Shown: positions 22,170 to 30,786 of the stretch, one piece after another
Numbering within the stretch: position 1 is the stretch's first letter
How the letters are laid out: every line of letters starts with the position of its first letter
NCBI GenBank assembly: GCA_016929795.1
Contig: JAFGIA010000453.1
Coordinates: forward strand, 1-38,688
Direction of reading: 5' to 3'
From: Anaerolineae bacterium
GTDB lineage: Bacteria > Chloroflexota > Anaerolineae > JAAYZQ01
Length of the DNA: 38,688 bases
The notes under the pieces: generated by a model
What the model saw: the letters and a program-made list of their open reading frames with translations, nothing else
Database searches by the model: none
What the model was told of the DNA's origin: nothing
Translations under genes and position numbers: made by a program

Positions 22170-24602
22170 CTACAGAATGCGCACCTCGGCGACCTGGGCC
22201 AGCTCGACCAACTTGGCGCCGCGGTTGGAACGGTTTTCGACGGGCACTTCTTCGAGGCGCTGGCGCTTGCCGGCCTCGCCGATCAGGTCGACGGCCCCGT
22301 CCATGGGACCGGCATCGGCCGCCACCACCGGGCCTGTGGCCTTGGTGACGTTGAGCAGCACGATCCCCTGCCCGCCGCGCCCCTGTACCGAGAATTCGGC
22401 CATCGGCACACGCTTGACGTATCCGCTCTTGCTCACCACCACGACACCCCAGCCGTCACCGCCAGCGGGGATCAGAGCCCCCCCGAGGAGCTGATCGCCC
22501 GGGCGCGGCTTGATGCCGGTCACGCCGCGTGCCGACGGAGTAGCCTGGGGGTTTACATCGGTGGTCGCGAAGAGGATGGCGCGCGAGCTGGTATAGAATA
22601 CCACCTGGGCATCGTCCCCGGCGGTGCCGGCAAAGAGCACGCCGTCATTGTCTCCCGACAGGCCGACGATCGTCGACCAGGTCGCCTCGGCGCCCGACTT
22701 GACATCCTCGGCCTTGACCCGCTTGACCTGGCCGGCGCGCGTGCCGACGACGAGTAGATTGTCCCTGGTCAGCAGCCCCAGGCCGACGACCTCTTCGCCC
22801 TTGTCGAGGCCCATCTCCTCAAAGCCGGCGCTCAGGGGCACACGGGACACGGCACCCCACCAGGCACGACCCCGGCTCGAGACGAGGACGACGGTGTCAT
22901 CGGCCTCCGTCGCCAAGTGCATCCTGTGCGCCTCGACGGCGCGGCTCGTCGCCCCCGCCTTGGGCCGGTAGGAAAAGCCCTTGGCGTCGCTGCGCTGCAC
23001 ACCGAGTGTCGTGACAGCAATCATCTGCGGCCCCTCGGGCACCGCCAGGTCGGCCTCTGTGACTACCGTGTCGCCCGGCTTTTCCTGTGTGAGGATGACC
23101 GTGCGGCGCGGCATGGCAAACCGCTCCTTGATCTCTTTTGTCTCCTCCATCACCACTTCGAGCCGGCGCTTTTCCGAAGCCAGCAGGGCCTTGAGGTACT
23201 TGATGCGGTCTTTTAGATCCTTTTGCTCCTCCGCCAGGCGGCGGCGCTCCATGGCTGCCAGCCGGCGGAGCTGCATCGACAGGATCGCCTCGGCCTGGAG
23301 CTCCGAGAACTTGAAGTTGCGCATCAGGTTCGTGCGCGCCGTGTCAGTGGTCTGGCTGCGGCGGATCGTATTGATCACCTCGTCGATCACGTCGAGCGCC
23401 TTGAGCAGCCCATCGACAATATGCAGGCGCGCCTGCCGCTTCTCCAGCTCGAACTTGCTGCGACGCACGATGACGACCAGGCGGTGCTCGACAAAATAGA
23501 TGAGCATGTCCTTCAGCGACAGCCGCTGCGGGCGGACGATCGTATCTCCGTTCGTGCGCTCCGACACGAGGGCCAGGGCATTCACGCCAAAGGTCTCGCG
23601 CAATTGGCTGCGGCTGAGCACCGCGTCGAGCACCTCGCGCGGATTGGCCACGCGGCTGACCTCGATCACGGCGCGCATCCCCTGATGGTCCGACTCGTCG
23701 CGCAGATCGGTCACCCCCGTGATGCGCCCCTCGCGCACCTCTCTGGCGATGCGCTCGAGCACCGTCGACTTTTGCACGGCGTAGGGCAGCTCGGTGACGA
23801 CAATGTTCACCTTGCCGCCGCCAATGTCCTCGATGTCCACCCGCGCCTGGGTTACGATCCGCCCCTTGCCCTCTGCGTACGCGTTACGGATCGTGTCGAG
23901 CTTTTCTCCCGTCACGTCGTCGCGGTAGCGATAGATGACGCCTCCTGTCGGAAAGTCGGGACCGGGGACGATCTGCATCAGCTCGTCGACCGTGATCTTG
24001 GCCCGGCTGGTCCATCGTCCGGCGACATAGATCACGGCGTCGGCGACCTCGCCCAGGTTGTGCGGTGGCAGGTTGGTCGCCATGCCCACGGCGATGCCAG
24101 TGGCACCGTTGATCAGCAGGTTGGGCAGCGCCGCGGGCAGGATCACGGGCTCTTGCAGACTGCCGTCAAAGTTGTCGACGAAATCGACTGTGTCCTGGTC
24201 AATGTCCATGAGCATGTGCTGCGCGATCTCGGCCAAGCGGGCCTCGGTGTAGCGCATGGCAGCCGGGCTGTCGCCGTCGATCGAACCCCAGTTGCCCTGG
24301 CCATCCACCAGGGGGTGAAGCATCGAAAAGCCCTGGCCCATCCGGATCATGGCCATATAGATCGACTCGTCGCCGTGTGGGTGGTAACGGCCCAGCGTGT
24401 CGCCCACCACGCGCGCCGATTTCTTGTAGGGCCGGTCGTGGCGCAGGCCCATCTCGTGCATGGCGTACAGGATGCGCCGCTGCACAGGCTTCAGGCCATC
24501 TTCGACGCGCGGTAGGGCACGGTCGGTGATCGTCTCGACGGCGTACTCGAAATACGCCTGCTCAAGGTCGGTGGTCAGTGCAATCGTGTCGGTCAACATC
24601 AC
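22170..24602 (-). CDS. gyrA: Type II DNA topoisomerase subunit A (GyrA/ParC)
   Basis: This 810-aa protein is the DNA breakage-reunion subunit and acts with the B subunit encoded just upstream (ATGA overlap at 24602/24599). The winged-helix/tower region is typical: [38 protein letters not shown], and the catalytic Y118 in [29 protein letters not shown] follows. Coiled-coil residues lie near 430-500, then a C-terminal beta-pinwheel. The standard QRRGGKG box in blade 1 is not seen; a looser QGRGGQG stands in the last blade near residue 741. At the quinolone positions the usual Ser83 and Asp87 (E. coli numbering) are E79 and M83. Gyrase or topoisomerase IV cannot be decided here, so the symbol is provisional. 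Confidence 0.9.
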   Translation of the reverse strand: MMLTDTIALTTDLEQAYFEYAVETITDRALPRVEDGLKPVQRRILYAMHEMGLRHDRPYKKSARVVGDTLGRYHPHGDESIYMAMIRMGQGFSMLHPLVDGQGNWGSIDGDSPAAMRYTEARLAEIAQHMLMDIDQDTVDFVDNFDGSLQEPVILPAALPNLLINGATGIAVGMATNLPPHNLGEVADAVIYVAGRWTSRAKITVDELMQIVPGPDFPTGGVIYRYRDDVTGEKLDTIRNAYAEGKGRIVTQARVDIEDIGGGKVNIVVTELPYAVQKSTVLERIAREVREGRITGVTDLRDESDHQGMRAVIEVSRVANPREVLDAVLSRSQLRETFGVNALALVSERTNGDTIVRPQRLSLKDMLIYFVEHRLVVIVRRSKFELEKRQARLHIVDGLLKALDVIDEVINTIRRSQTTDTARTNLMRNFKFSELQAEAILSMQLRRLAAMERRRLAEEQKDLKDRIKYLKALLASEKRRLEVVMEETKEIKERFAMPRRTVILTQEKPGDTVVTEADLAVPEGPQMIAVTTLGVQRSDAKGFSYRPKAGATSRAVEAHRMHLATEADDTVVLVSSRGRAWWGAVSRVPLSAGFEEMGLDKGEEVVGLGLLTRDNLLVVGTRAGQVKRVKAEDVKSGAEATWSTIVGLSGDNDGVLFAGTAGDDAQVVFYTSSRAILFATTDVNPQATPSARGVTGIKPRPGDQLLGGALIPAGGDGWGVVVVSKSGYVKRVPMAEFSVQGRGGQGIVLLNVTKATGPVVAADAGPMDGAVDLIGEAGKRQRLEEVPVENRSNRGAKLVELAQVAEVRIL

Positions 24603-26638
24603 TCGCTATCCTCTACCTCGTCGTCGTCGTCGCCATTCTCGGCGTGATCTTCTTCGCGCCACCGCTCCAGCAGCCACGTCCGGCGCTGCCGGGCGGACTT
24701 GCCCATCAGCGTGCTGATGAGCTGGTTGGCGTGGTGCACGTCCTCCACGGCGACACGGCGCAGGCTCTCGTTGAACGGCCCCCTGTCCCTGACCTGAAAG
24801 ACAGTGTCACGCAACTGCTCGGGGTTCATCTCCCCCAGGCCCTTGTAGCGCTGGATCGTGACACCGTTGCGCCCCCACTCTTCGAGAATGGCATCGCGCT
24901 CGCGATCGGTGTAGGCGTAGCGCGCCTGCTTGCCCTTTTGCAGCAGGTAGAGCGGAGCGGTGGCCACGTACAGCTTGCCGGCCTCGATCATCGGCCGCAT
25001 GTAGCGCCAGAAGAGAGTATAGAGCAGGGTGCGGATATGGTCGCCGTCGACATCGGCGTCGACCAGGATGGCGACGCCGCCGTAACGCATATCCTCGGGG
25101 CGAAAGTCAGAGCCGAGGCCGCCGCCGACGGCGGCGACGATGGCCTTGATCTCGTTGTTGTTCAGCAAGCGTGTCACCTTGGCGCCTTCGACGTTGAGCG
25201 GCTTGCCGCGCAGCGGCAGGATCGCGTGGTAGCGCCTGTCGCGCGCCATCTTGCACGATCCCCCGGCGCTGTCGCCCTCGACGACGTAGAGCATCGTCTG
25301 CTCTGTCGGCGTGCCCTTGCTCACATCGGCCAGCTTGCCCGGCAGGCCCGAGTCGGCCGCATCGAGCACGCTGCGCCGGATGACGAGCGAGCGCGCCTTG
25401 CTCGCGGCCACGCGCGCCTGGGCCGCCGCCTGTGCCTGCTGCACGATCGTCTTGCCCAGCGGCACCTTTTTGCGGAGCTGCTCCAGCAGCCCCTCATACA
25501 CGATGCTGTGCACGATGCCCTGCACGTTGTCGCTCGCCAACTGCGTCTTGGTCTGGCTGGTAAAGTGGGGATCGTGCATCGAGATCTTGAGCACGGCCGT
25601 CAGGCCGGCCAGCGTGTCGGCGCCGCGAATGCTCGTCTCCCCTTTCTCTTTGACCAGCTTTTTCTCCGCCGCGAACTGGTTGATGGCCTTGGTGATGGCG
25701 CTCTTGAACCCCGCCTCGTGCTTGCCGCCGTCGGGTGTCGGGATGGTGTTCACAAAGCTCACGATCTCGGTGTCGTCGACGCTGGTGTGCCACTGAAAGA
25801 CAACCTCGATCGCCACCCCGTTCTGCTGCCCGGTCACTTCGAGCGGGCGGCGGTGGATCGGCCGGCGCGCCTCATTCAGCCAGGCAACATACTCCTCGAT
25901 CCCACCATCGTAGTGAAAGGTTTTTTCGCGTGCCTTTTTTTTGCGATTGTCCACAATCTTGACGGTCACGCCCGGGATCAGGAAGGCGATGACCTGCAGG
26001 CGGCGGGCAAGCGAATCAAAATCGAAATCGGTGCTATCCATAAAGCGGCTGCTCGGCTTGAAGGTGACCGTGCTGCCAGTTTTCATTCTTTTCACTGCGT
26101 GCTTTTTGACGGCCCTTTCTTCGCCTGTGGCGCCCACCTCGCCGATCACCTCGCCGGTGGCGGGGCTGAGGATCTGAACGGGGGTGATGGGCAGGCCGTT
26201 CTCGTGACGCTGGAAATAGACGACGCCATTGCGGCGCACCTTGACCTCCAGCCACTCGGAGAGCGCGTTGGTGGCCTTGATGCCCACGCCGTGCAGGCCG
26301 CCGCTGGTGCTGTAGCTGCCCTCCTTGAATTTGCCGCCGGTATGCAGCTCGGTGAACACCAGCTCCAGGGTCGAGCGTCCCTTCTCGGCGTGGATGCCCA
26401 CCGGGATGCCGCGGCCATTGTCGTCCACGGTCAGCGAGCCGTCAGGGTAAAGCTCAACGGCGATCTGGTTGCAGGCGCCGGCCAGCGCCTCGTCCACGGC
26501 GTTGTCGACCAGCTCGTAGGCGAGGTGATGCAGCGCGTCGAGGCCCGTGCCTCCGACATACATGCCGGGCCGGCGCTGAATGTTCTCCGGGTACTCGAGT
26601 ACCTGGATATCACTGGTGTCGTAAGCTGTTGTTGCCAT
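24599..26638 (-). CDS. gyrB: Type II DNA topoisomerase subunit B (GyrB/ParE)
   Basis: The start is ATG 26638, with a strong GGAGG site upstream, giving 679 aa; a longer reading would begin inside the promoter. It is the ATPase subunit. The GHKL domain has [13 protein letters not shown] (Mg/ATP site), [10 protein letters not shown] and [14 protein letters not shown]. The TOPRIM domain has EGDSAGGS and [13 protein letters not shown], and [15 protein letters not shown] is near the end. The length fits the short B-subunit type without the large insertion of E. coli GyrB. The last residues are strongly acidic. It is co-transcribed with the A subunit from the promoter at 26673-26701. The symbol is provisional because ParE cannot be excluded. 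Confidence 0.92.
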   Translation of the reverse strand: MATTAYDTSDIQVLEYPENIQRRPGMYVGGTGLDALHHLAYELVDNAVDEALAGACNQIAVELYPDGSLTVDDNGRGIPVGIHAEKGRSTLELVFTELHTGGKFKEGSYSTSGGLHGVGIKATNALSEWLEVKVRRNGVVYFQRHENGLPITPVQILSPATGEVIGEVGATGEERAVKKHAVKRMKTGSTVTFKPSSRFMDSTDFDFDSLARRLQVIAFLIPGVTVKIVDNRKKKAREKTFHYDGGIEEYVAWLNEARRPIHRRPLEVTGQQNGVAIEVVFQWHTSVDDTEIVSFVNTIPTPDGGKHEAGFKSAITKAINQFAAEKKLVKEKGETSIRGADTLAGLTAVLKISMHDPHFTSQTKTQLASDNVQGIVHSIVYEGLLEQLRKKVPLGKTIVQQAQAAAQARVAASKARSLVIRRSVLDAADSGLPGKLADVSKGTPTEQTMLYVVEGDSAGGSCKMARDRRYHAILPLRGKPLNVEGAKVTRLLNNNEIKAIVAAVGGGLGSDFRPEDMRYGGVAILVDADVDGDHIRTLLYTLFWRYMRPMIEAGKLYVATAPLYLLQKGKQARYAYTDRERDAILEEWGRNGVTIQRYKGLGEMNPEQLRDTVFQVRDRGPFNESLRRVAVEDVHHANQLISTLMGKSARQRRTWLLERWREEDHAENGDDDDEVEDSE

Positions 26639-26672
26639 GCAACCGCCCTCCTGGCGTAAAAACTCTACTCTA

Positions 26673-26701
26673 ATTATAGCACAAATGTTCGCCAAATGCA
26701 A
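26673..26701 (-). promoter_or_regulatory. Promoter of the topoisomerase B-A genes
   Basis: On the minus strand TTGCAT (26701-26696), a 17-bp spacer and TATAAT (26678-26673) preceded by TGC make an extended -10 promoter. Transcription would start near 26666, about 28 nt before the ATG at 26638. The 202-bp gap 26639-26840 holds nothing else that I can recognise. Confidence 0.78.
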
Positions 26702-26840
26702 GCTTTTCACAAGGGAAAAGTGCACGAATTCCTACCAGTAAGGGGCTCTATGTCTAAAGTGCGAATGCCAGCCCCGAACAAGCCATTTTACACTGTCAGG
26801 GGCGAATCGCGCAAGTTTGCGTTAACCTGTTTCTCGCTCG

Positions 26841-27080
26841 CTATGTGAGGCGATCGAACTCCTCCGGCTCGACATCAGGCACCTTGGCCATGGCCCGCTC
26901 GAATGCCTCTCGGTTCCCGCGTTGGGCACGCGCTTCCAGATATTCCCGGGTCATCAGCGCCGCTACTTTTTCGGCCACGGCCAGAGTGATGAACTGGTTC
27001 ATCGAAATACTCTCTCTCCGGGCCAGATCCCTGGCAGTCTCGTGCAATGACTTGGGTAGTCTCAAGCTTATATTGCTCAT
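26841..27080 (-). CDS. HicB-like/RHH antitoxin of a PIN toxin-antitoxin pair
   Basis: This 79-aa protein starts at ATG 27080 with ribosome site AGGAGAT. It is a ribbon-helix-helix-type antitoxin: SNISLRLPKSLHETARDLA forms the strand and first helix, SISMNQFITLAVAEKVAAL the second helix, and KVPDVEPEEFDRL is the tail that usually covers the toxin. It should bind the PIN toxin and its own operator DNA. In the intact arrangement the toxin stop would overlap this ATG as ATGA. Because of a frameshift in the toxin, the toxin frame now runs on into this gene. Confidence 0.82.
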   Translation of the reverse strand: MSNISLRLPKSLHETARDLARRESISMNQFITLAVAEKVAALMTREYLEARAQRGNREAFERAMAKVPDVEPEEFDRLT

Positions 27081-27485
27081 GGCACATCTCCTATGATCCG
27101 CAGGAATTGCTGCGGTGTTACGACCCGCTTGTCCGAGTCGCTCAGCTCCTCCAAAGTCAGCGGTGTTATGGGTCACGATGAAATCGCTGCCGGCAGTGAC
27201 CGCAAGCTCTAGAACCATATCATCCCCCGGACCGGAGAGAAACGGTCGCCAGTGGTAGAATACTTCTCGGTGATTGGCAATCGAACAAAGATAGTCCAAA
27301 ATGTCTCCGACGTCCTCCGTAGTCAGGAAGCCAAGGTCTACCAGGCGCATGGCCGCGTCCTCGTATTCCAGCACCAATGGAACGGATAGGTTCAGCTCAA
27401 AGCGCTCAGCACCGACGAGCATAAACAGCCTGTGAGAAGCACCCCGGCGCGAACGGAGCGCGCTGATGAGGACGTTGGTATCCAT
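27077..27485 (-). pseudogene. PIN-domain toxin (VapC/PIN family), frameshifted near its C-terminus
   Basis: This is a putative RNA-cleaving PIN nuclease with acidic residues at D2 (MDTNVLISAL), E40 (VLEYEDA), D88/D89 and D101 in GSDFIVTHNTADF. After residue 118 the frame turns to unrelated sequence and reads, without a stop, into the antitoxin gene (to 26841), giving one 214-codon frame. In the next frame the expected ending RVVTPQQFLRIIGDVP and a stop (27077-27079) are present, so one extra base lies at about 27124-27136. The frame could reflect a real mutation, a natural fusion or an assembly error. The annotated ATG gives MDTN, but V/I-rich codons just before it suggest a non-ATG start after the upstream gene's stop at 27500. 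Confidence 0.75.
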
Positions 27486-27499
27486 GACAATCAGGTGAA

Positions 27500-28696
27500 C
27501 TATCCAGGAATCTCTAGCACGCGCTCCATCTCGTGCGCTGCCACAGTGCGCAGGTAGAGGTCTTCATACGCGTCGAACGTATACTTTTCGGCGTGCGGCG
27601 CGGCGATCTTTAAGCTCTCGCGCCCCATCCTCGCGGCCAGGGCTGGGTCGCTCAGGATCGCGGCGGCGGCCTCGGCAAAGGCACCAGGATCTTCTGGCGG
27701 CACCAGGTAGCCATTGATCCCACTATGGACCAATTCAGGCAGGGCCATGGCGTCGGCGGCGACGATCGGCATCCCGGTGGCGGCTGCCTGGAGCGTCGGC
27801 AGGCTCTGGACCTCTGTGGTCGAGACGATGCTGAAAAGATCGGAGGCACGGTAGAGGGCCGGCAGGTCTCGCTCGGGCACATAGCCCATAAAGTGAACGC
27901 ACTGCTCGACGCCCAGCTCCGCTGCCAGCGCGCCCAGCTCTTCCCTCTCCTCGCCGCGCCCCACAATCAACAGGTGCGCGCGGCGCGCCTTCCACAAGCG
28001 AGGCATGCCACGGATCAGGACGTCGATCTCTTTGTCCTTGGCCAGACGCCCCACAAAAAGCACACGCGGATGCGGAGGCAGCCCGTAACGCACGTCCACG
28101 TCTTCCGGGCTTCCATCGGGGGGGCAATAGCGCGTGGTATCGATCCCATTCGAGATTACACGCGTCGGCACTGTCAAATCATCGTCAAGCCATGCCTCGC
28201 GGTGAGCCTCGGTGGAAAAGACGACGCAGTCGAAACGGTTATAGAGCCACACAGAGTAGGCGCGCGCCGCCGCCTCGACCACCTCGTGCGGCTCCCCATC
28301 CCACGACACGTAGCGACCGACGAAACGGGGCACAAAGTAACAGCTTGCGACACGTGGCGGGCTGTTGCCGTCGTCCAGCCGGGTCACTTGCAGCGCCAGA
28401 AAGCCGGCATCGTGCGAGTGCACAATGTCGGGCTGCACCTCGGCCACGATCTCTTCCAGGTCGGGCTGTGTGATCACGGGAATCGGCGCCTCCTTCCACC
28501 ACGGATTCAGCGCGCCGCGCACCCGGATCAAGCGCACACCATGATCCTGCCCTTCGTACGTTTCAGGGCGGTCACTACTCGTGAGGACCGCTACCTCGTG
28601 CCCACGGCCCACCATGTTGCGTGCTACCTTCTGGACGACGAGCGTCACCCCACTCAGCGTCGGCGGGTACCCATGACTCACCATCAAGATACGCAT
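27500..28696 (-). CDS. GT4 family glycosyltransferase
   Basis: The start is ATG 28696, with AAGGAG 8 nt upstream, giving 398 aa that begin MRILMVSHGYPPTLSG; an upstream in-frame ATG lacks a ribosome site. It is a GT-B retaining transferase: VTLVVQKVARNMVGRGHE (acceptor side), VISNGIDTTRYCPPDG (linker), LFVGRLAKDKEIDVLIRGM (donor domain) and IVSTTEVQSLPTLQAAATGMP, which carries the conserved E region. It has no membrane helix. It follows the BrkB-like gene after 10 bp and precedes the PIN toxin by about 15 bp, so all are likely co-transcribed. The product may be a glycolipid or exopolysaccharide sugar; the context gives no further clue. Confidence 0.9.
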   Translation of the reverse strand: MRILMVSHGYPPTLSGVTLVVQKVARNMVGRGHEVAVLTSSDRPETYEGQDHGVRLIRVRGALNPWWKEAPIPVITQPDLEEIVAEVQPDIVHSHDAGFLALQVTRLDDGNSPPRVASCYFVPRFVGRYVSWDGEPHEVVEAAARAYSVWLYNRFDCVVFSTEAHREAWLDDDLTVPTRVISNGIDTTRYCPPDGSPEDVDVRYGLPPHPRVLFVGRLAKDKEIDVLIRGMPRLWKARRAHLLIVGRGEEREELGALAAELGVEQCVHFMGYVPERDLPALYRASDLFSIVSTTEVQSLPTLQAAATGMPIVAADAMALPELVHSGINGYLVPPEDPGAFAEAAAAILSDPALAARMGRESLKIAAPHAEKYTFDAYEDLYLRTVAAHEMERVLEIPG

Positions 28697-28706
28697 CGAT
28701 TGCTCC

Positions 28707-29819
28707 TTACTCCCTTGTACATAACCCCAGCCCACCCAAGTCACCATACCACTTGCCCACCGCGGCCGTCAGGTGCGCGCCGAACAACGTGATCCACGCC
28801 GCCAGGTATACCCACACCATGAGGATGATTATGGCACCCAACGAGCCATAGATCAGGCGGTAGCGGCCGACGTTACTCACGTACCACGCAAAGCCGCTGG
28901 CGGCAAGCTGCCACACGGTGGCTGCAACCAGCGCCCCCCAGAACGCGGCGCGGGTTCTGACCTTCGCGTTGGGCACCCAGCGATACAGCAACAAAAAGAG
29001 CACCAGCGTGACAAACCAGGGGGAAAACGAGGCGCCGATCCGCCACGCCAACGAGCCATAGAGCGCCCCGTCCAGCCCACCCAACGGTAGTTGCGCGCGC
29101 GCCAGATAACGAGCCGCGGCAGTGAGCAGAAACGACACTAACATCAAGATGGCCATGCCGGTGACCATGCCCATGCCGATCAGCCGGGTTTTTACGAACG
29201 CACGCTCGCCAGCCTGGGGCCATGCCCGGTCGATGTTCTGTGTCAGCGCATCAAAGAATCGAGTCGCCGACCAGAGCAGCGCCGCCAGGCTGACCAGAGT
29301 CACCGATCCACGCAAGGCGAGCACCTCGCGCACATTCTCTGTGATCAGGTCAGTCGGCGCCGGGATCGCCTCGTTGAGGATCTGCACGGTGTGGCGAAAA
29401 GCTGACTCTTTGTCGATGAGCAGGCTGCCGAGCCCGATCATGAACAGGACGAGGGGAAAGATGGAAAAGAGCGCATAGTAGGCCAGGCTCGCCGCCGCTT
29501 CAGAGCCGCGCTCGTGCTGGAAACTGCTCAGCGCGGTGCGCACGATGCCAAGCCGGCCGCCGCTCCACTCATCCGCCCGCTTGTAGGTCACCTCACATCT
29601 GTCGATCAGCGCACGCCGGGCATCTCCGAGACAGTTATATATTGCTTTGTACCAGGCATTCTCCCTGCTCGCCGCATCCTTGCCGGCGCTTTGGCCCTGA
29701 TCTCGCGTCAATTTCCTGAATCCATTTTGCGTCGCCGCTCGGTGCGCCGGGAACAGGCGGCGGCGGCACACAGTCAACTGGCAGCGGGAACCCGCTCTCC
29801 CGATCTCACTCCAGAGCAA
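28707..29819 (-). CDS. YihY/BrkB family membrane protein
   Basis: The 370-aa reading frame from 29819 holds a clear YihY/virulence-factor-BrkB domain. After SFQHERGSEAAASLAYYALFSIFPLVL come about six membrane segments, with SLAALLWSATRFFDALTQNIDRAW, then FWGALVAATVWQLAASGFAWYV and YGSLGAIIILMVWVYLAAW. The family is of uncertain function, once misnamed ribonuclease BN. The first 85 or so residues are poorly like the family. A GTG at the MTYKRADEW position or a TTG further up may be the real start. The frame start overlaps the KorB stop by 14 nt. Confidence 0.75.
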   Translation of the reverse strand: MLWSEIGRAGSRCQLTVCRRRLFPAHRAATQNGFRKLTRDQGQSAGKDAASRENAWYKAIYNCLGDARRALIDRCEVTYKRADEWSGGRLGIVRTALSSFQHERGSEAAASLAYYALFSIFPLVLFMIGLGSLLIDKESAFRHTVQILNEAIPAPTDLITENVREVLALRGSVTLVSLAALLWSATRFFDALTQNIDRAWPQAGERAFVKTRLIGMGMVTGMAILMLVSFLLTAAARYLARAQLPLGGLDGALYGSLAWRIGASFSPWFVTLVLFLLLYRWVPNAKVRTRAAFWGALVAATVWQLAASGFAWYVSNVGRYRLIYGSLGAIIILMVWVYLAAWITLFGAHLTAAVGKWYGDLGGLGLCTRE

Positions 29820-30783
29820 TCGCGCTCAGCTCTTCGAACAGAGGTCCCAGATCGGCCACCGAGCGGCCATTTGCGCTGGCGATTGGCCTCAACGCGGGGG
29901 CAGCGCCGGCATAATCCGGGTTGCGCGCCGCGATCCGCTCTCGAAAGGTCGACACGCCGCGGTTTTCGAGCAGCACGCCAGTCGGAATATGATCGCCCCA
30001 TTCGTGCGCCTTGGCCACAAAGCGGCCCAGGACCTCCATTGCCGCCTCTTCCCCGGCGTCCTCTGGCATCACAGGGGCATACCCCGCTTCCTGGACGTCA
30101 TAGAGCCGGGATTGTCCGCCTCGGTCCTTCCCGGCGAACCAATCCTTGGTATGAATGTTATTATAGCTAGGGCACGGCTGCAGCACCTCGAGATAGGAGA
30201 GGCCGGGATGCTCGATGGCACGCCGCACCAGGTCGGCCAACTGGCGAATGTCGAACGAGTAACCCCGCGCGATCCAGGTAAACCCGGATGCCACCGCCAG
30301 CATCAAAGAATTGACCTGTCCCTGCAAATTGGGCTCGGGCAGGCTCTTGGTCTGCATGCCCAGTGGCAGCGTTGGCGCCGCCTGGCCCTTGGTGAGGCCA
30401 TACACCTCGTTGTGAAAGAGGATGTATGTCATGTCGACATTCCGCCGTGCGGCGTTGACAAAGTGCCCCGCGCCGATGGCCATGCCGTCGCCGTCGCCGC
30501 CGACAGCGATCACGATCAGCTCCGGGTTTGCCAGCTTGATCCCGGTGGCATAGGGCAGCAGCCGCCCGTGCAGCGTGTGCACGCCATACGCTTTGACGTG
30601 ATACTGCGTCTTGCCCGAGCAGCCGATCCCGCCGACCATCACCACCCGGTGGGGTGGCACGCCCAGGCGCGAGAGTGCCTGCTGCAGGCCGCTCAGGATG
30701 CCAAAATCACCACACCCTGCACACCAGTCGATGGGGTGCTCTACTCGATAGTCCTTGGCCGAATATCCTTCTGTCATGGTCAT
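29806..30783 (-). CDS. korB: 2-oxoacid:ferredoxin oxidoreductase, beta subunit
   Basis: This 325-aa thiamine diphosphate-binding subunit oxidises a 2-oxoacid to an acyl-CoA and reduces ferredoxin together with KorA. Its TPP/Mg site is GDGDGMAIG followed by an Asn in HFVNAARR and the NEVYGLTKGQ loop. Four Cys for a [4Fe-4S] cluster are present, C21 and C24 (CAGCGDFG), C55 (GGIGCSG) and C204 (QPCPSYNN), as in archaeal OFORs. A C-terminal extension of about 90 residues closes the protein. It is separated by 3 nt from the alpha subunit gene. The sequence cannot settle whether 2-oxoglutarate or pyruvate is the substrate; the symbol follows the KorAB layout. Confidence 0.9.
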   Translation of the reverse strand: MTMTEGYSAKDYRVEHPIDWCAGCGDFGILSGLQQALSRLGVPPHRVVMVGGIGCSGKTQYHVKAYGVHTLHGRLLPYATGIKLANPELIVIAVGGDGDGMAIGAGHFVNAARRNVDMTYILFHNEVYGLTKGQAAPTLPLGMQTKSLPEPNLQGQVNSLMLAVASGFTWIARGYSFDIRQLADLVRRAIEHPGLSYLEVLQPCPSYNNIHTKDWFAGKDRGGQSRLYDVQEAGYAPVMPEDAGEEAAMEVLGRFVAKAHEWGDHIPTGVLLENRGVSTFRERIAARNPDYAGAAPALRPIASANGRSVADLGPLFEELSAIALE

Positions 30784-30786
30784 CCT

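Noticed and set aside
23223..26659. Long plus-strand frames (430 and 693 codons) opposite the topoisomerase genes
   Set aside because: They are antisense to clear conserved genes and their translations are rich in His, Asp and Arg, as expected from GC-rich complementary frames.
26639..26725. Longer N-terminus for the topoisomerase B subunit
   Set aside because: These codons overlap the promoter at 26673-26701, while the ATG at 26638 has a strong GGAGG site and the family N-terminus.
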